Source of the DNA: a virus
Direction: 5' to 3' (one strand)
IMG/VR virus record: IMGVR_UViG_3300047199_000067
Span: 1-58,085 of that record
DNA: 58,085 nt
Below the pieces are notes generated by a model. That model was not told where the DNA came from. It saw only the letters and a list, made by a program, of their open reading frames with translations, and made no database searches. The translations under genes were made by a program, and so were the position numbers. The stretch's first letter is position 1; the number at the start of each line of letters is the position of its first letter. Shown here in pieces: positions 40,074 to 49,728 of the stretch.

Positions 40074-41768
40074 ATGTCAGCCAAGAAAAGTTCAACCACG
40101 CTAAAGATGTTCATAACGGACGGGGGAGAGTTGTTTTCGGAGAAGGACTTAGCCCAGTACGCTATCCCGCAAAGCAAGCAGTTAGACCCAACGCCTCAAT
40201 GGGGTACGGATATCATAGCGCCGCCCTATGACCCCGTGAAACTGATGGCGTGGCTGGAGTCTAATGTCATACATAATAGCTGTGTGAGGCAGAAGGTTCA
40301 AGACAGCGTAGGGATAGGCTGGCATTTATCCGATGTCCAAAACGTCGAAAGCAAGAATGAGCATTATCAGATACTATATGGGTTTTTTAATAAGGTCAAT
40401 AATGGAGAGGATATTAATGCTGTATGCAAAAAGGTATTCCTGGACTATGAGGCGAACGGCAACGGGTGTATCGAGGTAGCAAGAGGAGTGGAGACAATAC
40501 CAGGAGTCGAGAAATACATAGCGGCGTTATATCACGTAAACTCGACCACAGTAAGGTGGCATAAAGATAAAGACAAGCTCGTGCAGATAGTCAACCAGAA
40601 GAAGGTCTATTTTAAGCCTTTCGGAGAAGCAAGGGTGCTGAATAAAGAGACGGGGGTATACGGCCCTGTGCCTTCGCCTGAAAAGGTTGCCAACGAGATG
40701 ATATACATTAGGCAGTACACGCATAAGTCGTACTGGTACGGTGCGCCTGAATGGCTGCCTGCCATATTCTCGATGTACGGGCAGATGAAAGAGCAGGAAT
40801 ATAACCTTGATTTTTTTGCCAATTACGGAGTGCCTGCGTATGCGGTTGTCATAACCAATATCGTAGTCAACAAAGACATTGAGAGTATGATAAAGAAGTA
40901 TTTTGAAACGGAAGTGAAGGGTAACCCGCATAAGACAATGGTATTCGGGCTTCCAAAGGGAGGAGAGGTCAAGTTCGAGAGGCTGTCCGTAGAGACTAAA
41001 GAGGCGTCGTTCAGGATATACAGGAGAGACAATAGGGATGACATCTTGACAGCTCATCACGTGCCGCCGTATAGGGTAGGTATTGTGCAACAGGGGCAGT
41101 TGGGCGGGAGCGTATCTGCTGATATGGACAGGATATATCTCGATTCCGTAATCAACCCGAGGCAGAAAGAGTTTGAATGGATAATCAACCAGCTTCTTGT
41201 CAAAGAAGGGTTCGGGATAGAAGGATGGCAGTTCAGGTTCGACGACATAGACATTGAAGATAGGAAGATGCAGGCGGACATAGACAATACGTATTTTAAT
41301 ATGGGGGTGCTGACGCCTAATGAAATGAGAAAGAGGCTTGGTAAGGCTACCTATGAGGGCGGAGACGATTACTATGTAACGGGGGCTATGATACCCGTAG
41401 GCAATGCGGTACAGCCAGAGGACAAAAGTATGCCCGATATAGAGGACTATATCAAGGATTTAGAGAAGGCGTACGAGCTGGGAGAGGAGATTAGCGACTA
41501 TAATCTATTCCTGGCGGAGCTTATTGAGAAGGGGGCTTATCATAGGGCGAGAGTGGTTGACCCTGGTAAGTTCCAGAGCGATTCATTAAGGACGATATGG
41601 ATAAGCCAGAATGAAGGGATAAAGGCTATTGTGGGCAGGCTCAAGAACGCGACAAAGACAACGATACAGGCGTACCTATTTGATAAGACGAAGTGGACAA
41701 CGGCTAAGGCTAAGCAATGGCTAAAAGACCACGACGTTAAAACGGTGGAGTTCGTGGAGGCGAGTTAA
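40074..41768 (+). CDS. Portal protein
   Basis: 564 residues, directly after TerL behind AAAGGAGGAG. QKVQDSVGIGWHLSD near the N-terminus, YIRQYTHKSYWYGAPEWLPA and VPPYRVGIVQQGQLGGS with the long helical region following fit the PBSX/HK97-type portal family. The C-terminal FDKTKWTTAKAKQWLKDH module is also found in the protease gene at 43323. Forms the dodecameric ring through which DNA enters the head. Confidence 0.88.
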   Translation: MSAKKSSTTLKMFITDGGELFSEKDLAQYAIPQSKQLDPTPQWGTDIIAPPYDPVKLMAWLESNVIHNSCVRQKVQDSVGIGWHLSDVQNVESKNEHYQILYGFFNKVNNGEDINAVCKKVFLDYEANGNGCIEVARGVETIPGVEKYIAALYHVNSTTVRWHKDKDKLVQIVNQKKVYFKPFGEARVLNKETGVYGPVPSPEKVANEMIYIRQYTHKSYWYGAPEWLPAIFSMYGQMKEQEYNLDFFANYGVPAYAVVITNIVVNKDIESMIKKYFETEVKGNPHKTMVFGLPKGGEVKFERLSVETKEASFRIYRRDNRDDILTAHHVPPYRVGIVQQGQLGGSVSADMDRIYLDSVINPRQKEFEWIINQLLVKEGFGIEGWQFRFDDIDIEDRKMQADIDNTYFNMGVLTPNEMRKRLGKATYEGGDDYYVTGAMIPVGNAVQPEDKSMPDIEDYIKDLEKAYELGEEISDYNLFLAELIEKGAYHRARVVDPGKFQSDSLRTIWISQNEGIKAIVGRLKNATKTTIQAYLFDKTKWTTAKAKQWLKDHDVKTVEFVEAS

Positions 41769-42628
41769 TGCATTGGCTTGATAAGGGTAAGAGCGTAGCT
41801 GAACTGAAACTCATTAAGGGGTTTCAGAAAGATATGCATAAGGAATTTATGAGGCAATACAGGGCGACGATGAAGATGCTCGCAGGACAGGATGCCTTTA
41901 CTGAATTGTACCAATATGCGCAGGAGAAGCACCCTGATATCTATGAGAAGAAGGCGACCAGGAAAGACGTGAAAAAGGTTGACGCCTATTTTTATGATTG
42001 GGATAAGAAGGTAAAAGCGCAGGAGGGGACGGAGGAAGTTGTAAATAAATGGATACTGAAAGCGGGACAACTCGGCGGGCAGAGAGAGTTAAAGAAACTC
42101 GGAGTAGGGCTGTCTTTCAATTTGAAGAATAAAGAGGTTATAAAGGGATTGCTTGAAAGAGGGAAAAAGATTACGGGAGAGATAGCGGAACGGACTCTCG
42201 ATGATTTCAGGAGGACGATGGTCAATTCCTATATGGAAGTCGGGATGTCGCCTTATGAAGTCAGGGATAGGATTGGGGGTATGTTCGAGGAGACCTACAA
42301 GAACAGGGCGTTTACTATTGCCCGTACGGAGACGGCGGTAGCGCAGGGCGTAGCCGCGAGAGAGACGGACGAGAGGAACGGCATAACGAAGAAGAAGTGG
42401 ATGGCTCATATAGACGGCAGGACAAGATATTCTCATAGAAATTTGGACGGGACAGTTATCCCAATGGATAAAAAATTCAGGGCAGAGGATGAGAAGGGAA
42501 GGGTAGCGTATCTTGATTGGGCGCACGACCCCAGCGCTCCCGCACGGGAAGTCGTTAATTGCAGATGTGATGTGGAGGGGGTAGTAGACTTGAGAAAACC
42601 ATTTGAAGCAAAGTGGACAGGGCAATGA
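41768..42628 (+). CDS. Minor head protein, Mu gpF-like
   Basis: 286 residues, sharing one base with the portal stop. The C-terminal half has ARTETAVAQG, WMAHIDGRTRYSHRNLDG and VVNCRCDV, the defining blocks of the Mu gpF/SPP1 gp7 head morphogenesis family. N-terminal half helical. Probably binds the portal and enters the procapsid. Confidence 0.9.
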   Translation: MHWLDKGKSVAELKLIKGFQKDMHKEFMRQYRATMKMLAGQDAFTELYQYAQEKHPDIYEKKATRKDVKKVDAYFYDWDKKVKAQEGTEEVVNKWILKAGQLGGQRELKKLGVGLSFNLKNKEVIKGLLERGKKITGEIAERTLDDFRRTMVNSYMEVGMSPYEVRDRIGGMFEETYKNRAFTIARTETAVAQGVAARETDERNGITKKKWMAHIDGRTRYSHRNLDGTVIPMDKKFRAEDEKGRVAYLDWAHDPSAPAREVVNCRCDVEGVVDLRKPFEAKWTGQ

Positions 42629-42646
42629 AGATAATTACTAATTTAG

Positions 42647-42652
42647 TATAGT
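42647..42652 (+). promoter_or_regulatory. -10 element for leaderless HNH transcript
   Basis: TATAGT lies 7 bases before the ATG at 42659, placing the likely +1 on the A of the start codon. No good -35 is present. Confidence 0.45.
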
Positions 42653-42658
42653 GTATAT

Positions 42659-42994
42659 ATGGATAAAAGAAAAATGTCTAAAACACAAAAGCACAAGGCT
42701 AAAATAGCGACCGCTTTGTTGAATAATAAGAATGCTTTTAAGGGTGGCAGAAGGATTGGTTATAGTGGTTATGTTGAAATACGGGATAAGGATAGGGGTC
42801 GGAGCTATGTATATGAGCATCGTATTGTGATGTCGAAACATCTTGGTCGAGACTTAGAACCCTGGGAGTTTGTTCATCATAAAAATGGCGTTAGAACGGA
42901 TAATCGTATAGATAATTTAGAAATAGTATTTAGGAATAGACATTATGGGAGGGTAAGATGTCCGTATTGCCTACAAGAATTTTTAGTTCAATAG
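42659..42994 (+). CDS. HNH homing endonuclease
   Basis: 111 residues. [15 protein letters not shown] then [18 protein letters not shown] is the HNH core (His-His, Asn, Asn), and a terminal CPYC adds a zinc pair. Basic N-terminus. It has no ribosome binding site and is inserted between head genes; its base composition is more AT-rich than its neighbours. Typical free-standing phage HNH endonuclease. Confidence 0.85.
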   Translation: MDKRKMSKTQKHKAKIATALLNNKNAFKGGRRIGYSGYVEIRDKDRGRSYVYEHRIVMSKHLGRDLEPWEFVHHKNGVRTDNRIDNLEIVFRNRHYGRVRCPYCLQEFLVQ

Positions 42995-43251
42995 TAATGA
43001 TTAGTACTTTATTAGTAATTGTAGGGTGTAAGGACATTGGAACGGAGGAGAGAGACTTAATCGTTGAGCATATCTATAGTTTGGAAAATAAGATAGATGC
43101 ATTGGAGGGTAAGCTCGGTGTTCTTATAAATAAAGAGGTTTTACAGACGGAGAGTAATACGAAACTACACGAGGAGATAGCGAATCTGTGTATTGTTTTA
43201 AAAAGTGTATTGGTAATGGACCAATATAAAAAGGAAGCCATTGAAAAATAA
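42958..43251 (+). CDS. Small lipoprotein with coiled coil
   Basis: 97 residues from ATG 42958 (GGGAGGGTAAG), overlapping the HNH gene. A hydrophobic segment ends in LVIVGC, a lipobox with Cys 24, and [20 protein letters not shown] is a coiled coil. AT-rich like the HNH gene. Role unknown; might alter the host surface. Confidence 0.6.
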   Translation: MSVLPTRIFSSIVMISTLLVIVGCKDIGTEERDLIVEHIYSLENKIDALEGKLGVLINKEVLQTESNTKLHEEIANLCIVLKSVLVMDQYKKEAIEK

Positions 43252-43254
43252 AGC

Positions 43255-43283
43255 TTTACAAAAAGAAAGTTGTGCTGTATATT
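43255..43283 (+). promoter_or_regulatory. Late-type promoter of the head operon
   Basis: TTTACA, 17-bp spacer, TATATT, followed by CGTGGTG. The 13-mer TATATTCGTGGTG recurs exactly at the promoter before the gene at 50160. It drives protease, scaffold and capsid, ending at the terminator at 46670. Confidence 0.8.
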
Positions 43284-43322
43284 CGTGGTGGAGCTTCCTT
43301 GTATCAAGAAAGGAGGAGGCAA

Positions 43323-44489
43323 ATGCCTGAAGAGACGGCTCGGACTATCCGAATACCAGTCGCAGGAGAAGAAGGGAAACACGAGGGACATCAGATACGG
43401 ACAATAATGGTGTCCAGAGGACAGGGCGTCAAAGCCCTGTATTGTATTGCCTGCAAGAAAATTATCACTTATCTTTTTGCCAAGAATAAAGATTGGACAA
43501 TGTCGACGGCAAAAGATTGGGTGAGCGAACATACCAAACGTCTTGTCGAGACAAAAGAAATCATTATAGACCAGGAGAAAGAATTTATCAAACTTGCCGT
43601 TACATATACCGACGGAGAGACCGCCGTATATGAACCCAACTCGCCTTCGTTCATACTCAAAGAATATAAGATATATAATGAGACCCTTGATGACAGTGAG
43701 CATATTGTCAGGGTTAAGAAAAAAGAGGACTTCATAGACGATGTCTTTAAGAGGAAAGAACTGTCTGATAATGTGTACGGCATATACGGTATGATTGATA
43801 AAGAGAAGTCGGACAGCGCGTTGATGGAGTACCGTCTTGACAGTAAGGCATTTACTGTCGAGGAAGTCAAGCAATGGGTCAAAGACAATAACGTGTCTTT
43901 TATACTTTTTGAGGAGGCAAAGGCGATGGAGGACGATAAAAGAAAAAAGAAAGATGAAAGTAAAATTACCTGCAAAGGCTGCAATAAAGAATTTGATTGG
44001 GGTAAAGAGCCAGAGGTTTCGCAGGGTCTTGTAAAGTGCCCGTCCTGCGGGGCGAAGGTAGACCAGGAAGGGACTGTCGCTAAAGAAAAAGAACAGCAGT
44101 ACGATGTCAGCCAGGATACTCTTGAGATAGTAAAGTTCGATAAGCAGAAGAAACTTGTGTACGGAGTATTCCTTGTACCAGAGAAGGCTGACCACGACGG
44201 AGACGTTATCTCGGCGGAAGATATTGAAAAGGTAGCCCATAGGTTTATGGCTGACTACCGCAATATCGATGAAATGCACAAGGATATTATAGAGGCGGAT
44301 ATTGTAGAGAGCGCAATAGCGTGGGCGGACGATATGGACTTTCACGGAAAGACATTGACCAAAGGAACGTGGTTCGGAGCAGTAAAAGTCCACGACCAAG
44401 CGGTTTGGGATAAGATTGTAAGTGGTGAGTATAAAGGTTTCTCTGTCCGTATATCGGGCGTGAGAGAGCCAATTAAGAAGGAGGACTAA
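43323..44489 (+). CDS. Prohead protease, XkdF-like, with N-terminal extension
   Basis: 388 residues from ATG 43323 (AAAGGAGGAGGC). N-terminal half has two copies of a short module (KDWTMSTAKDWVSEHTK; FTVEEVKQWVKDNN) related to the portal C-terminus, then a zinc-ribbon (CKGC/CPSC near 218-240). The last ~130 residues are XkdF-like: VYGVFLVPEKADHDGDVI, HKDIIEADIVESAIA and KGTWFGAVKV with GEYKGFSV. It should cleave scaffold and capsid precursors. Confidence 0.82.
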   Translation: MPEETARTIRIPVAGEEGKHEGHQIRTIMVSRGQGVKALYCIACKKIITYLFAKNKDWTMSTAKDWVSEHTKRLVETKEIIIDQEKEFIKLAVTYTDGETAVYEPNSPSFILKEYKIYNETLDDSEHIVRVKKKEDFIDDVFKRKELSDNVYGIYGMIDKEKSDSALMEYRLDSKAFTVEEVKQWVKDNNVSFILFEEAKAMEDDKRKKKDESKITCKGCNKEFDWGKEPEVSQGLVKCPSCGAKVDQEGTVAKEKEQQYDVSQDTLEIVKFDKQKKLVYGVFLVPEKADHDGDVISAEDIEKVAHRFMADYRNIDEMHKDIIEADIVESAIAWADDMDFHGKTLTKGTWFGAVKVHDQAVWDKIVSGEYKGFSVRISGVREPIKKED

Positions 44490-44490
44490 G

Positions 44491-45681
44491 ATGAGTCTAC
44501 CAGCTAAGAATAGATTAAGAGCGGATAAGGTTGATAGGCTCGCCATAGTTGACAGACCTGCCGTTCCAGATGCACAGGTAGTTTTATTTAAGAGAAGGAG
44601 CGACGAGGAGAATAAAAAGAAAGATATGGAGTCTTCCGATAAGGCCATTAAAGTCGAAAAGGCTGTGATGGACTTTAATCGGGAGTTCATATATCGTGCC
44701 ACGGCGGCGGCGGTTGGAGTGCTTGAAGAAGGCTACTGGCGCACGGTTTATAGCGATATAGCCGTTGGCGAGAGGAAGAAAGAGTGGAAGACGCTCTTTG
44801 GCGAGTTCAAAAGTGTGATGAGTGATGTGATAGCGGAGATTAGCCCTTCGGAGACTGAAAAAATAGAGAAGGCGGATACTCCCGAAGAACCCACAGTAAA
44901 GGATATGGTAGATGGATTCAAGCGAGGCTTGACGATGTCGGCTATATCTGATTCGTTCGAGTATTTCAGAGGACAGATGGGCTATCTGATGTTATCATTA
45001 CACGCTATGCCGAAAGGCAAGGACTTGTTGAACAAGGTAATAGATATGTTCGAGGAGCACGTGAGTGCGCTCGGAGCTGGAGTATTTTTGAAAAGTAAAG
45101 ACCAAATGACTGTAGAGAAAATCGGAAGGGTTATCTCTTCGGCTCGTTTGGCAAAACTGAAAGCAGCGCTTCATACCTTGTCAGAAATAATTATCGAGGG
45201 AGAGGCGTTTATGCGAGCAGAAAAAGGAAAGGAGGAGGACCAGATGGATATTCAAGAAGTCTTAAAAGCACTTGGAGAGTCCGACCTCTTTAAAAGTATC
45301 CAGAAGCAGTTGGATGCTATTACAGGGGTTTTAAAAGAAAAAGGTCTTCTTCTCACCGATGAAGAAAAAGCTAAAATAGCCGAAGTAGAAAAAGCGAAAA
45401 AGGACGAAGCTGAAAAGGCGAAGGCTGAGATAGAGAAGAAGCAGAAAGAGGAACAGGAAAAAGCCAAGAAAGACGCCGAAGAAGCAGAGAAGAAGGCTAA
45501 GGAAGCTGAGGAGGAGAAGAAGAAAAAGGACGAGGCAGTGAACGCTCGTCTTGAGAAAATGGAAAAGGGCTTTGCGGAGTTCGCAAAGAGGATGGGCTTA
45601 AAGACCTCATTAGAGGTTGAAGGCGACGGAAAATCTAATAAGGGTGGAGAAGACCCTTTCGGTAAAGCAGTCAGAGGATAA
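44491..45681 (+). CDS. Scaffold-like head assembly protein
   Basis: 396 residues, starting 1 base after the protease stop. Opens RLRADKVDRLAIVDRPAVP, seen in phage head protease/scaffold proteins, then helical regions, then a long Lys/Glu/Ala coiled coil (about 285-365, EEQEKAKKDAEEAEKKAKE) typical of scaffolds. Placed between protease and capsid genes as expected. Confidence 0.75.
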   Translation: MSLPAKNRLRADKVDRLAIVDRPAVPDAQVVLFKRRSDEENKKKDMESSDKAIKVEKAVMDFNREFIYRATAAAVGVLEEGYWRTVYSDIAVGERKKEWKTLFGEFKSVMSDVIAEISPSETEKIEKADTPEEPTVKDMVDGFKRGLTMSAISDSFEYFRGQMGYLMLSLHAMPKGKDLLNKVIDMFEEHVSALGAGVFLKSKDQMTVEKIGRVISSARLAKLKAALHTLSEIIIEGEAFMRAEKGKEEDQMDIQEVLKALGESDLFKSIQKQLDAITGVLKEKGLLLTDEEKAKIAEVEKAKKDEAEKAKAEIEKKQKEEQEKAKKDAEEAEKKAKEAEEEKKKKDEAVNARLEKMEKGFAEFAKRMGLKTSLEVEGDGKSNKGGEDPFGKAVRG

Positions 45682-45711
45682 CTAAGTAATTTTTAGGAAG
45701 GAGGAAGGGAA

Positions 45712-46647
45712 ATGAATATAGAGAAAATTCTTGAGAAAGCCTTCACCTCTGGCGACCTTGCATCAGGTGGTTTATTGAATCCTGAGCAGTCGACGAAATT
45801 CGTGCAGGGGATTATCGATAACTCGGTAATCATCAAGGAATGTCGTCGTGAGCCAATGAAGGCAACGAAAAAGCAAATAGACAAGATAACATATACAGCC
45901 GCAATTTTGCAGAAACCGCCAGCTGTCGGGTCAGCACCTTCGAGTACCAGCAAGCCTACTACCACCAAGGTAACACTTGATGCGCAGGAAGCCCTTGTTG
46001 CCATCGATATCGGGTATGATTCACTCGAAGATAGTATCGAGGGAGCGGGTTTGATGGACACCATAATGGGGTTGACAGCAAAGCGTTTAGCGTTTGATAT
46101 GGATAATCTCGTCCTGCGTGGAAGCACAACGGGCGGTACAGGCGATTATCTGGAAATTTTAGATGGTGTCCTTAAACAGATTACCACTAACAAGTTTGAT
46201 GCGACAGGCGTAACTTTAAGCAAGGACGTGTTATTCGCAACATTGAAGAAGATGCCCTCCAAGTATTATGACGTAGAGACAGATTTCAGATTCTACGTAT
46301 CGCACTTGGCAAGATTGGATTATATCCAGTCCTTGGCGGTGTTAGGAGTCAATGAAGCGTTCGTCAGATATTTACTTGAAGCCAACGAACCGACCTATCA
46401 GGGAACACCTGTAAGGAAAGTTCCTGCTCTCGCAACATACGATACAGGCGGCAGCGTACTCGGCTCTGACGGTTTACTCATAAACCCGAAGAACATTATA
46501 TTCGGTATCCATAGGGATATAATGTACGAGTTTGACAGACAACCCAGAAAGAGAATAATCGAAGTAACGATTACGACCAGGGTAGACGTCAAGCTTGAGG
46601 AAGAGCTTGCTTCTGTGAAAATCGAAAAGATTAAGCATACCACTTAA
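45712..46647 (+). CDS. Major capsid protein, HK97 fold
   Basis: 311 residues behind AAGGAGGAAGGG. Typical HK97-type layout: N-terminal helix, EALVAIDIGYDSLEDSIEG (spine/E-loop region), DMDNLVLRGSTTGGTGDYL, FYVSHLARLDYIQSLAV (P domain), and YQGTPVRKVPALATYD. Gene order protease-scaffold-capsid supports it. The transcript ends at a strong terminator 25 bases later. Confidence 0.9.
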   Translation: MNIEKILEKAFTSGDLASGGLLNPEQSTKFVQGIIDNSVIIKECRREPMKATKKQIDKITYTAAILQKPPAVGSAPSSTSKPTTTKVTLDAQEALVAIDIGYDSLEDSIEGAGLMDTIMGLTAKRLAFDMDNLVLRGSTTGGTGDYLEILDGVLKQITTNKFDATGVTLSKDVLFATLKKMPSKYYDVETDFRFYVSHLARLDYIQSLAVLGVNEAFVRYLLEANEPTYQGTPVRKVPALATYDTGGSVLGSDGLLINPKNIIFGIHRDIMYEFDRQPRKRIIEVTITTRVDVKLEEELASVKIEKIKHTT

Positions 46648-46669
46648 TAAGTGTTCGTGCTTTAAATTA

Positions 46670-46700
46670 AAAAAGGGCGGGCTTAATTGCCCGCCTTTTT
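46670..46700 (+). terminator. Rho-independent terminator after capsid
   Basis: GGCGGGC/GCCCGCC stem flanked by A5 and T5 tracts, so it may work in both directions. Confidence 0.93.
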
Positions 46701-46717
46701 AATAAAAGGGGACAAAG

Positions 46718-48289
46718 ATGTTCAGCGGGAATGAAAGCCAGATTAAGATAGCAATGTTGAGGATAGGGGGCATTGGTGATGCATTAAATTTATCAGCACA
46801 AGCAACAGCGGTCAAGAGAAAATATCCTGACGCTCATATAACGCTCTTTGTCAGAGATATGGATTGTAAAGAAGTGGTCGACGGACATCTTGCCGTAGAC
46901 CACGTTGTCGTTATAGGGAGGGTTAAGTGGGAGGACGGGTTAAGCATTATACGACAAAAGAATTTTGACATTGTTTATGATAACAGATACGTAACGAAAG
47001 TTTATTATAAGGACGAAGCTCAATTCGCAGAGGATAAAAGACAGACCGACGAGGCGTTTAAGCCTTATAAAGATTTATATGAAGGGTTTCCGTTAACCAA
47101 TAATCAGGCGGGGAAGACAGGTAAGAGTTCCATAGAGTTGATGTTAGAGACCGCAGTCCTGGTGGGGGGAGAAGGAGATTTAGCCATATCATTATCGTTC
47201 GCTGATTGCAATATGGCGAAATTATTATATCAGGAAAAATATATAACTATACATAACGGAGCAGATGTAGGGCGGCAGACAAAGTGCTGGAGTACAAAAA
47301 AATGGAATGAGTTTAGTAAATGGTTATGTGAAAAAGGATATAAGGTCATACAGCTCGGCAGGAGGCAGGAAGAACCCGTTGATTCTACGACAGATATGCG
47401 TGGTAGAACATCTATAAAAGAAGCGGCAGCCCTTATCGGTGGGGCAAGATTGCATATAGATACGGAAGGTGGATTAGTCCATATTGCCAGAGCGGTAAAG
47501 ACAAGGTCAATAGTCCTGTTCGGTCCTACGCCAGTAAAGTTCTTTGGATATAAATGCAATGTTAATCTGATGGGAGAGAGCGACTGTAAGGAGTGCTGGT
47601 GGGAGAGCGATATATGGTGGCGTGAGTGTCCAAAAGGGTATCCTGCACCAGCGAAATGTATGGAAAGCATAACTCCTTATACAGTAGCCAAAGCGGTAGA
47701 GCAGGCAGAGACGATGCCCCCGCTGGAAGGCGGGTTCAACCCTGTTGATTATAACGAAGAATTTGCTATGGAACTTGCTCTTGACGGCGACCATTACAGA
47801 GGCGAAGCTCATCAGTGGGACAGAATTTATACAATGATGGCGAAGGTCAGGGGTAAAAAAGTTTTAGAAGTAGGGGCAGGAGACGGTTATTGTGTCGAAG
47901 TCCTAAAGAAACAGGGCTATGAGGTTAGTGCGACAGAGGTATCACAGGTAAGACTTGATAGAATGAAAAGGAGGGGTATAGATGCGGTATATGGGGATGT
48001 TAATGGTCTGCCTTACCCTGATAATTATTTCGATTCTGTTATCTGTGGAGAGGTGCTTGAGCATATTGATTCTATGGCGAAAGGTCTAAGTGAATTAGAA
48101 AGGGTTTGTAAAAAAGACGGGATAATAATTATATCGTTGCCTGTATCGCCAGAGATGAGACAGATTAAAATGCACAAGTGGGGCATAGGACACCACGAGA
48201 TTTTACGGGAAGGTAAAATCAGTATGGTGGTTCTTACATTAGAAAGGATAAACCGAGATGAAACGGGTAGTGATAATCGGCAAGGGTAA
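46718..48289 (+). CDS. Fusion: GT9-like glycosyltransferase plus SAM methyltransferase
   Basis: 523 residues. Residues about 1-330 are GT-B/GT9-like (heptosyltransferase type): MLRIGGIGDALNLSAQA at the start, and DTEGGLVHIARAVKTRSIVL with FGPT as the donor loop. Residues about 375-500 are a class I methyltransferase: VLEVGAGDGYCVEVL, YGDVNGLPYPDNYFD and CGEVLEHID. It may add and methylate a sugar. It follows the capsid gene but is separated by the terminator. Confidence 0.8.
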   Translation: MFSGNESQIKIAMLRIGGIGDALNLSAQATAVKRKYPDAHITLFVRDMDCKEVVDGHLAVDHVVVIGRVKWEDGLSIIRQKNFDIVYDNRYVTKVYYKDEAQFAEDKRQTDEAFKPYKDLYEGFPLTNNQAGKTGKSSIELMLETAVLVGGEGDLAISLSFADCNMAKLLYQEKYITIHNGADVGRQTKCWSTKKWNEFSKWLCEKGYKVIQLGRRQEEPVDSTTDMRGRTSIKEAAALIGGARLHIDTEGGLVHIARAVKTRSIVLFGPTPVKFFGYKCNVNLMGESDCKECWWESDIWWRECPKGYPAPAKCMESITPYTVAKAVEQAETMPPLEGGFNPVDYNEEFAMELALDGDHYRGEAHQWDRIYTMMAKVRGKKVLEVGAGDGYCVEVLKKQGYEVSATEVSQVRLDRMKRRGIDAVYGDVNGLPYPDNYFDSVICGEVLEHIDSMAKGLSELERVCKKDGIIIISLPVSPEMRQIKMHKWGIGHHEILREGKISMVVLTLERINRDETGSDNRQG

Positions 48290-48824
48290 TAATTGGGAGA
48301 AGTCCCCGCCGTTATGTACTTCGATGGCTCTTGATGATAGGTATGAGTGCTGGGGAGTGAATAATGTGTGCCTATGGAGACCCGTGGATTTGGTATTCAA
48401 TATGCACGACCTTGAAAAGCATAAAGACCATAAATTATTTAACAAGGTCATAGCCCACGTTAACGAGTATAAAATTCCGATGATATGCCAAGACCATTAT
48501 GAGCATATACCGACGTCAATGCGTTTTCCGATAGAGACTTTAAAGATAAAGTATTTTACGAATAGTATTGATTATATGGTTGCTTATGCCATAGTTAAGC
48601 AGATGAGGATGATAGATATATACGGAGTCGTGATGGGAGCAGATACCGAATACGATAAGCAAAGGTCGAGCCTGCATTTTTGGATTGGGATAGCTATTGG
48701 TATGGGGCTTGGTGTCAGAGTTAATGAGCCGACCTATTTATTAAAAGATACAAAGGGCTTATACGGATATGATTGGGACGACGAGGGAGAGGGGTTTGTA
48801 AAGTCCAGGGAGGAAAATCAATGA
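48258..48824 (+). CDS. Rossmann-like phage protein, possible glycan enzyme
   Basis: 188 residues, overlapping the preceding gene by 32 bases. VVIIGKGNNWEKSPPL at the start, VDLVFNMHDLEKHK and TNSIDYMVAYAIVKQMRMI form a pattern I recall in phage proteins of unknown function with a Rossmann-like fold, often near glycosyltransferases. No catalytic residue can be assigned. Confidence 0.55.
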   Translation: MKRVVIIGKGNNWEKSPPLCTSMALDDRYECWGVNNVCLWRPVDLVFNMHDLEKHKDHKLFNKVIAHVNEYKIPMICQDHYEHIPTSMRFPIETLKIKYFTNSIDYMVAYAIVKQMRMIDIYGVVMGADTEYDKQRSSLHFWIGIAIGMGLGVRVNEPTYLLKDTKGLYGYDWDDEGEGFVKSREENQ

Positions 48825-49021
48825 TGGATAGAATCCCTGTAATAGTTATAAGAGCACCGATAGGCGTGGACATATTAAGTATCTGGCAGGCTAATGATAT
48901 GGACGGCTGGTCGATAGAGGTACTCTATACAGAACACGGCAATATGAAAATGAAAACTATCAAGGTCGACGAGTGCAAACCGTTCGGCGAGGGAGAAGAT
49001 GAATCGAGGTCAAGGTTCTGA
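48821..49021 (+). CDS. Small hypothetical protein
   Basis: 66 residues from ATG 48821 (AGGGAGGAAAATCA); 48824 is equally possible. Beta-rich (IPVIVIRAPIGVDILSIW). Last base shared with the next ATG. Confidence 0.5.
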   Translation: MMDRIPVIVIRAPIGVDILSIWQANDMDGWSIEVLYTEHGNMKMKTIKVDECKPFGEGEDESRSRF

Positions 49022-49728
49022 TGGGTAATGACGGAGTGGACATAGTCGTATTGAATTGTAATAATAAGGGCTATATTGAAAACTGTATCAATTCGATATT
49101 AAGATATACTCAAGGATTGATTAATCTTATAGTCGTTGACCAGGGTTCGACCGACGGTTCAAGAGAGTGGTTAAAGCAGAAAAAGATTTCGCATTTGATA
49201 CTCAATACCAAGAACGCAGGGGTAGGCGAAGGTCGCAATCAAGGGATAAAGGTCGGCAGATATTCGTGGGTATCTTTTATAGACAGCGACATTGAAATTA
49301 AAGACAGCGAGTGGCTGGATAAGTTATGGAATTATACGACGGACAGCGTAGGTTTTATTGAGGGGGCTATGTTCGAGAACAATGAAAAGCGATACGGCAG
49401 TATGGCTTTTAATCTTGTCAGGCGGGAGGTATTTAGGGAGGTCGGCTTATTCGATAAGAAGTTTTTTGTAGGAGAGGATTTGGATTTTTATGTAAGGATG
49501 GAGTGGGCTGGCTGGCAGGTGCAATATTGCCCCGATACAAATGTTATTCATTATGGCGGAGGCACGCTAAGGAAAGTTCTCGGTGATGAATACCAGAAGT
49601 ATGAACAGGAAAGAGATAAGTTATTATCTTATAAGTATTCATACAGTATGCTCAAGGAAATGTTATCAAAGAATATGCAGAGAAGAATAGAAGCAGAAAA
49701 GGTATTAAAGGAGGTGGCGTATGGGTGA
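49021..49728 (+). CDS. Family 2 glycosyltransferase
   Basis: 235 residues of GT-A fold. VDIVVLNCNNKGYIENCIN, VVDQGSTDGSREWL and the metal-binding DSD in WVSFIDSDIEI are GT2 hallmarks; GEDLDFYVRMEWAG is the acceptor-side ED motif. Transfers a sugar from a nucleotide donor; target unknown. Confidence 0.88.
   Translation: MGNDGVDIVVLNCNNKGYIENCINSILRYTQGLINLIVVDQGSTDGSREWLKQKKISHLILNTKNAGVGEGRNQGIKVGRYSWVSFIDSDIEIKDSEWLDKLWNYTTDSVGFIEGAMFENNEKRYGSMAFNLVRREVFREVGLFDKKFFVGEDLDFYVRMEWAGWQVQYCPDTNVIHYGGGTLRKVLGDEYQKYEQERDKLLSYKYSYSMLKEMLSKNMQRRIEAEKVLKEVAYG

Noticed and set aside
43074-44702. 542-codon ORF on the minus strand
   Set aside because: It lies opposite the protease gene, has no ribosome binding site and an unnatural Leu/Phe/Ser-rich composition; it is a shadow of purine-rich coding DNA.
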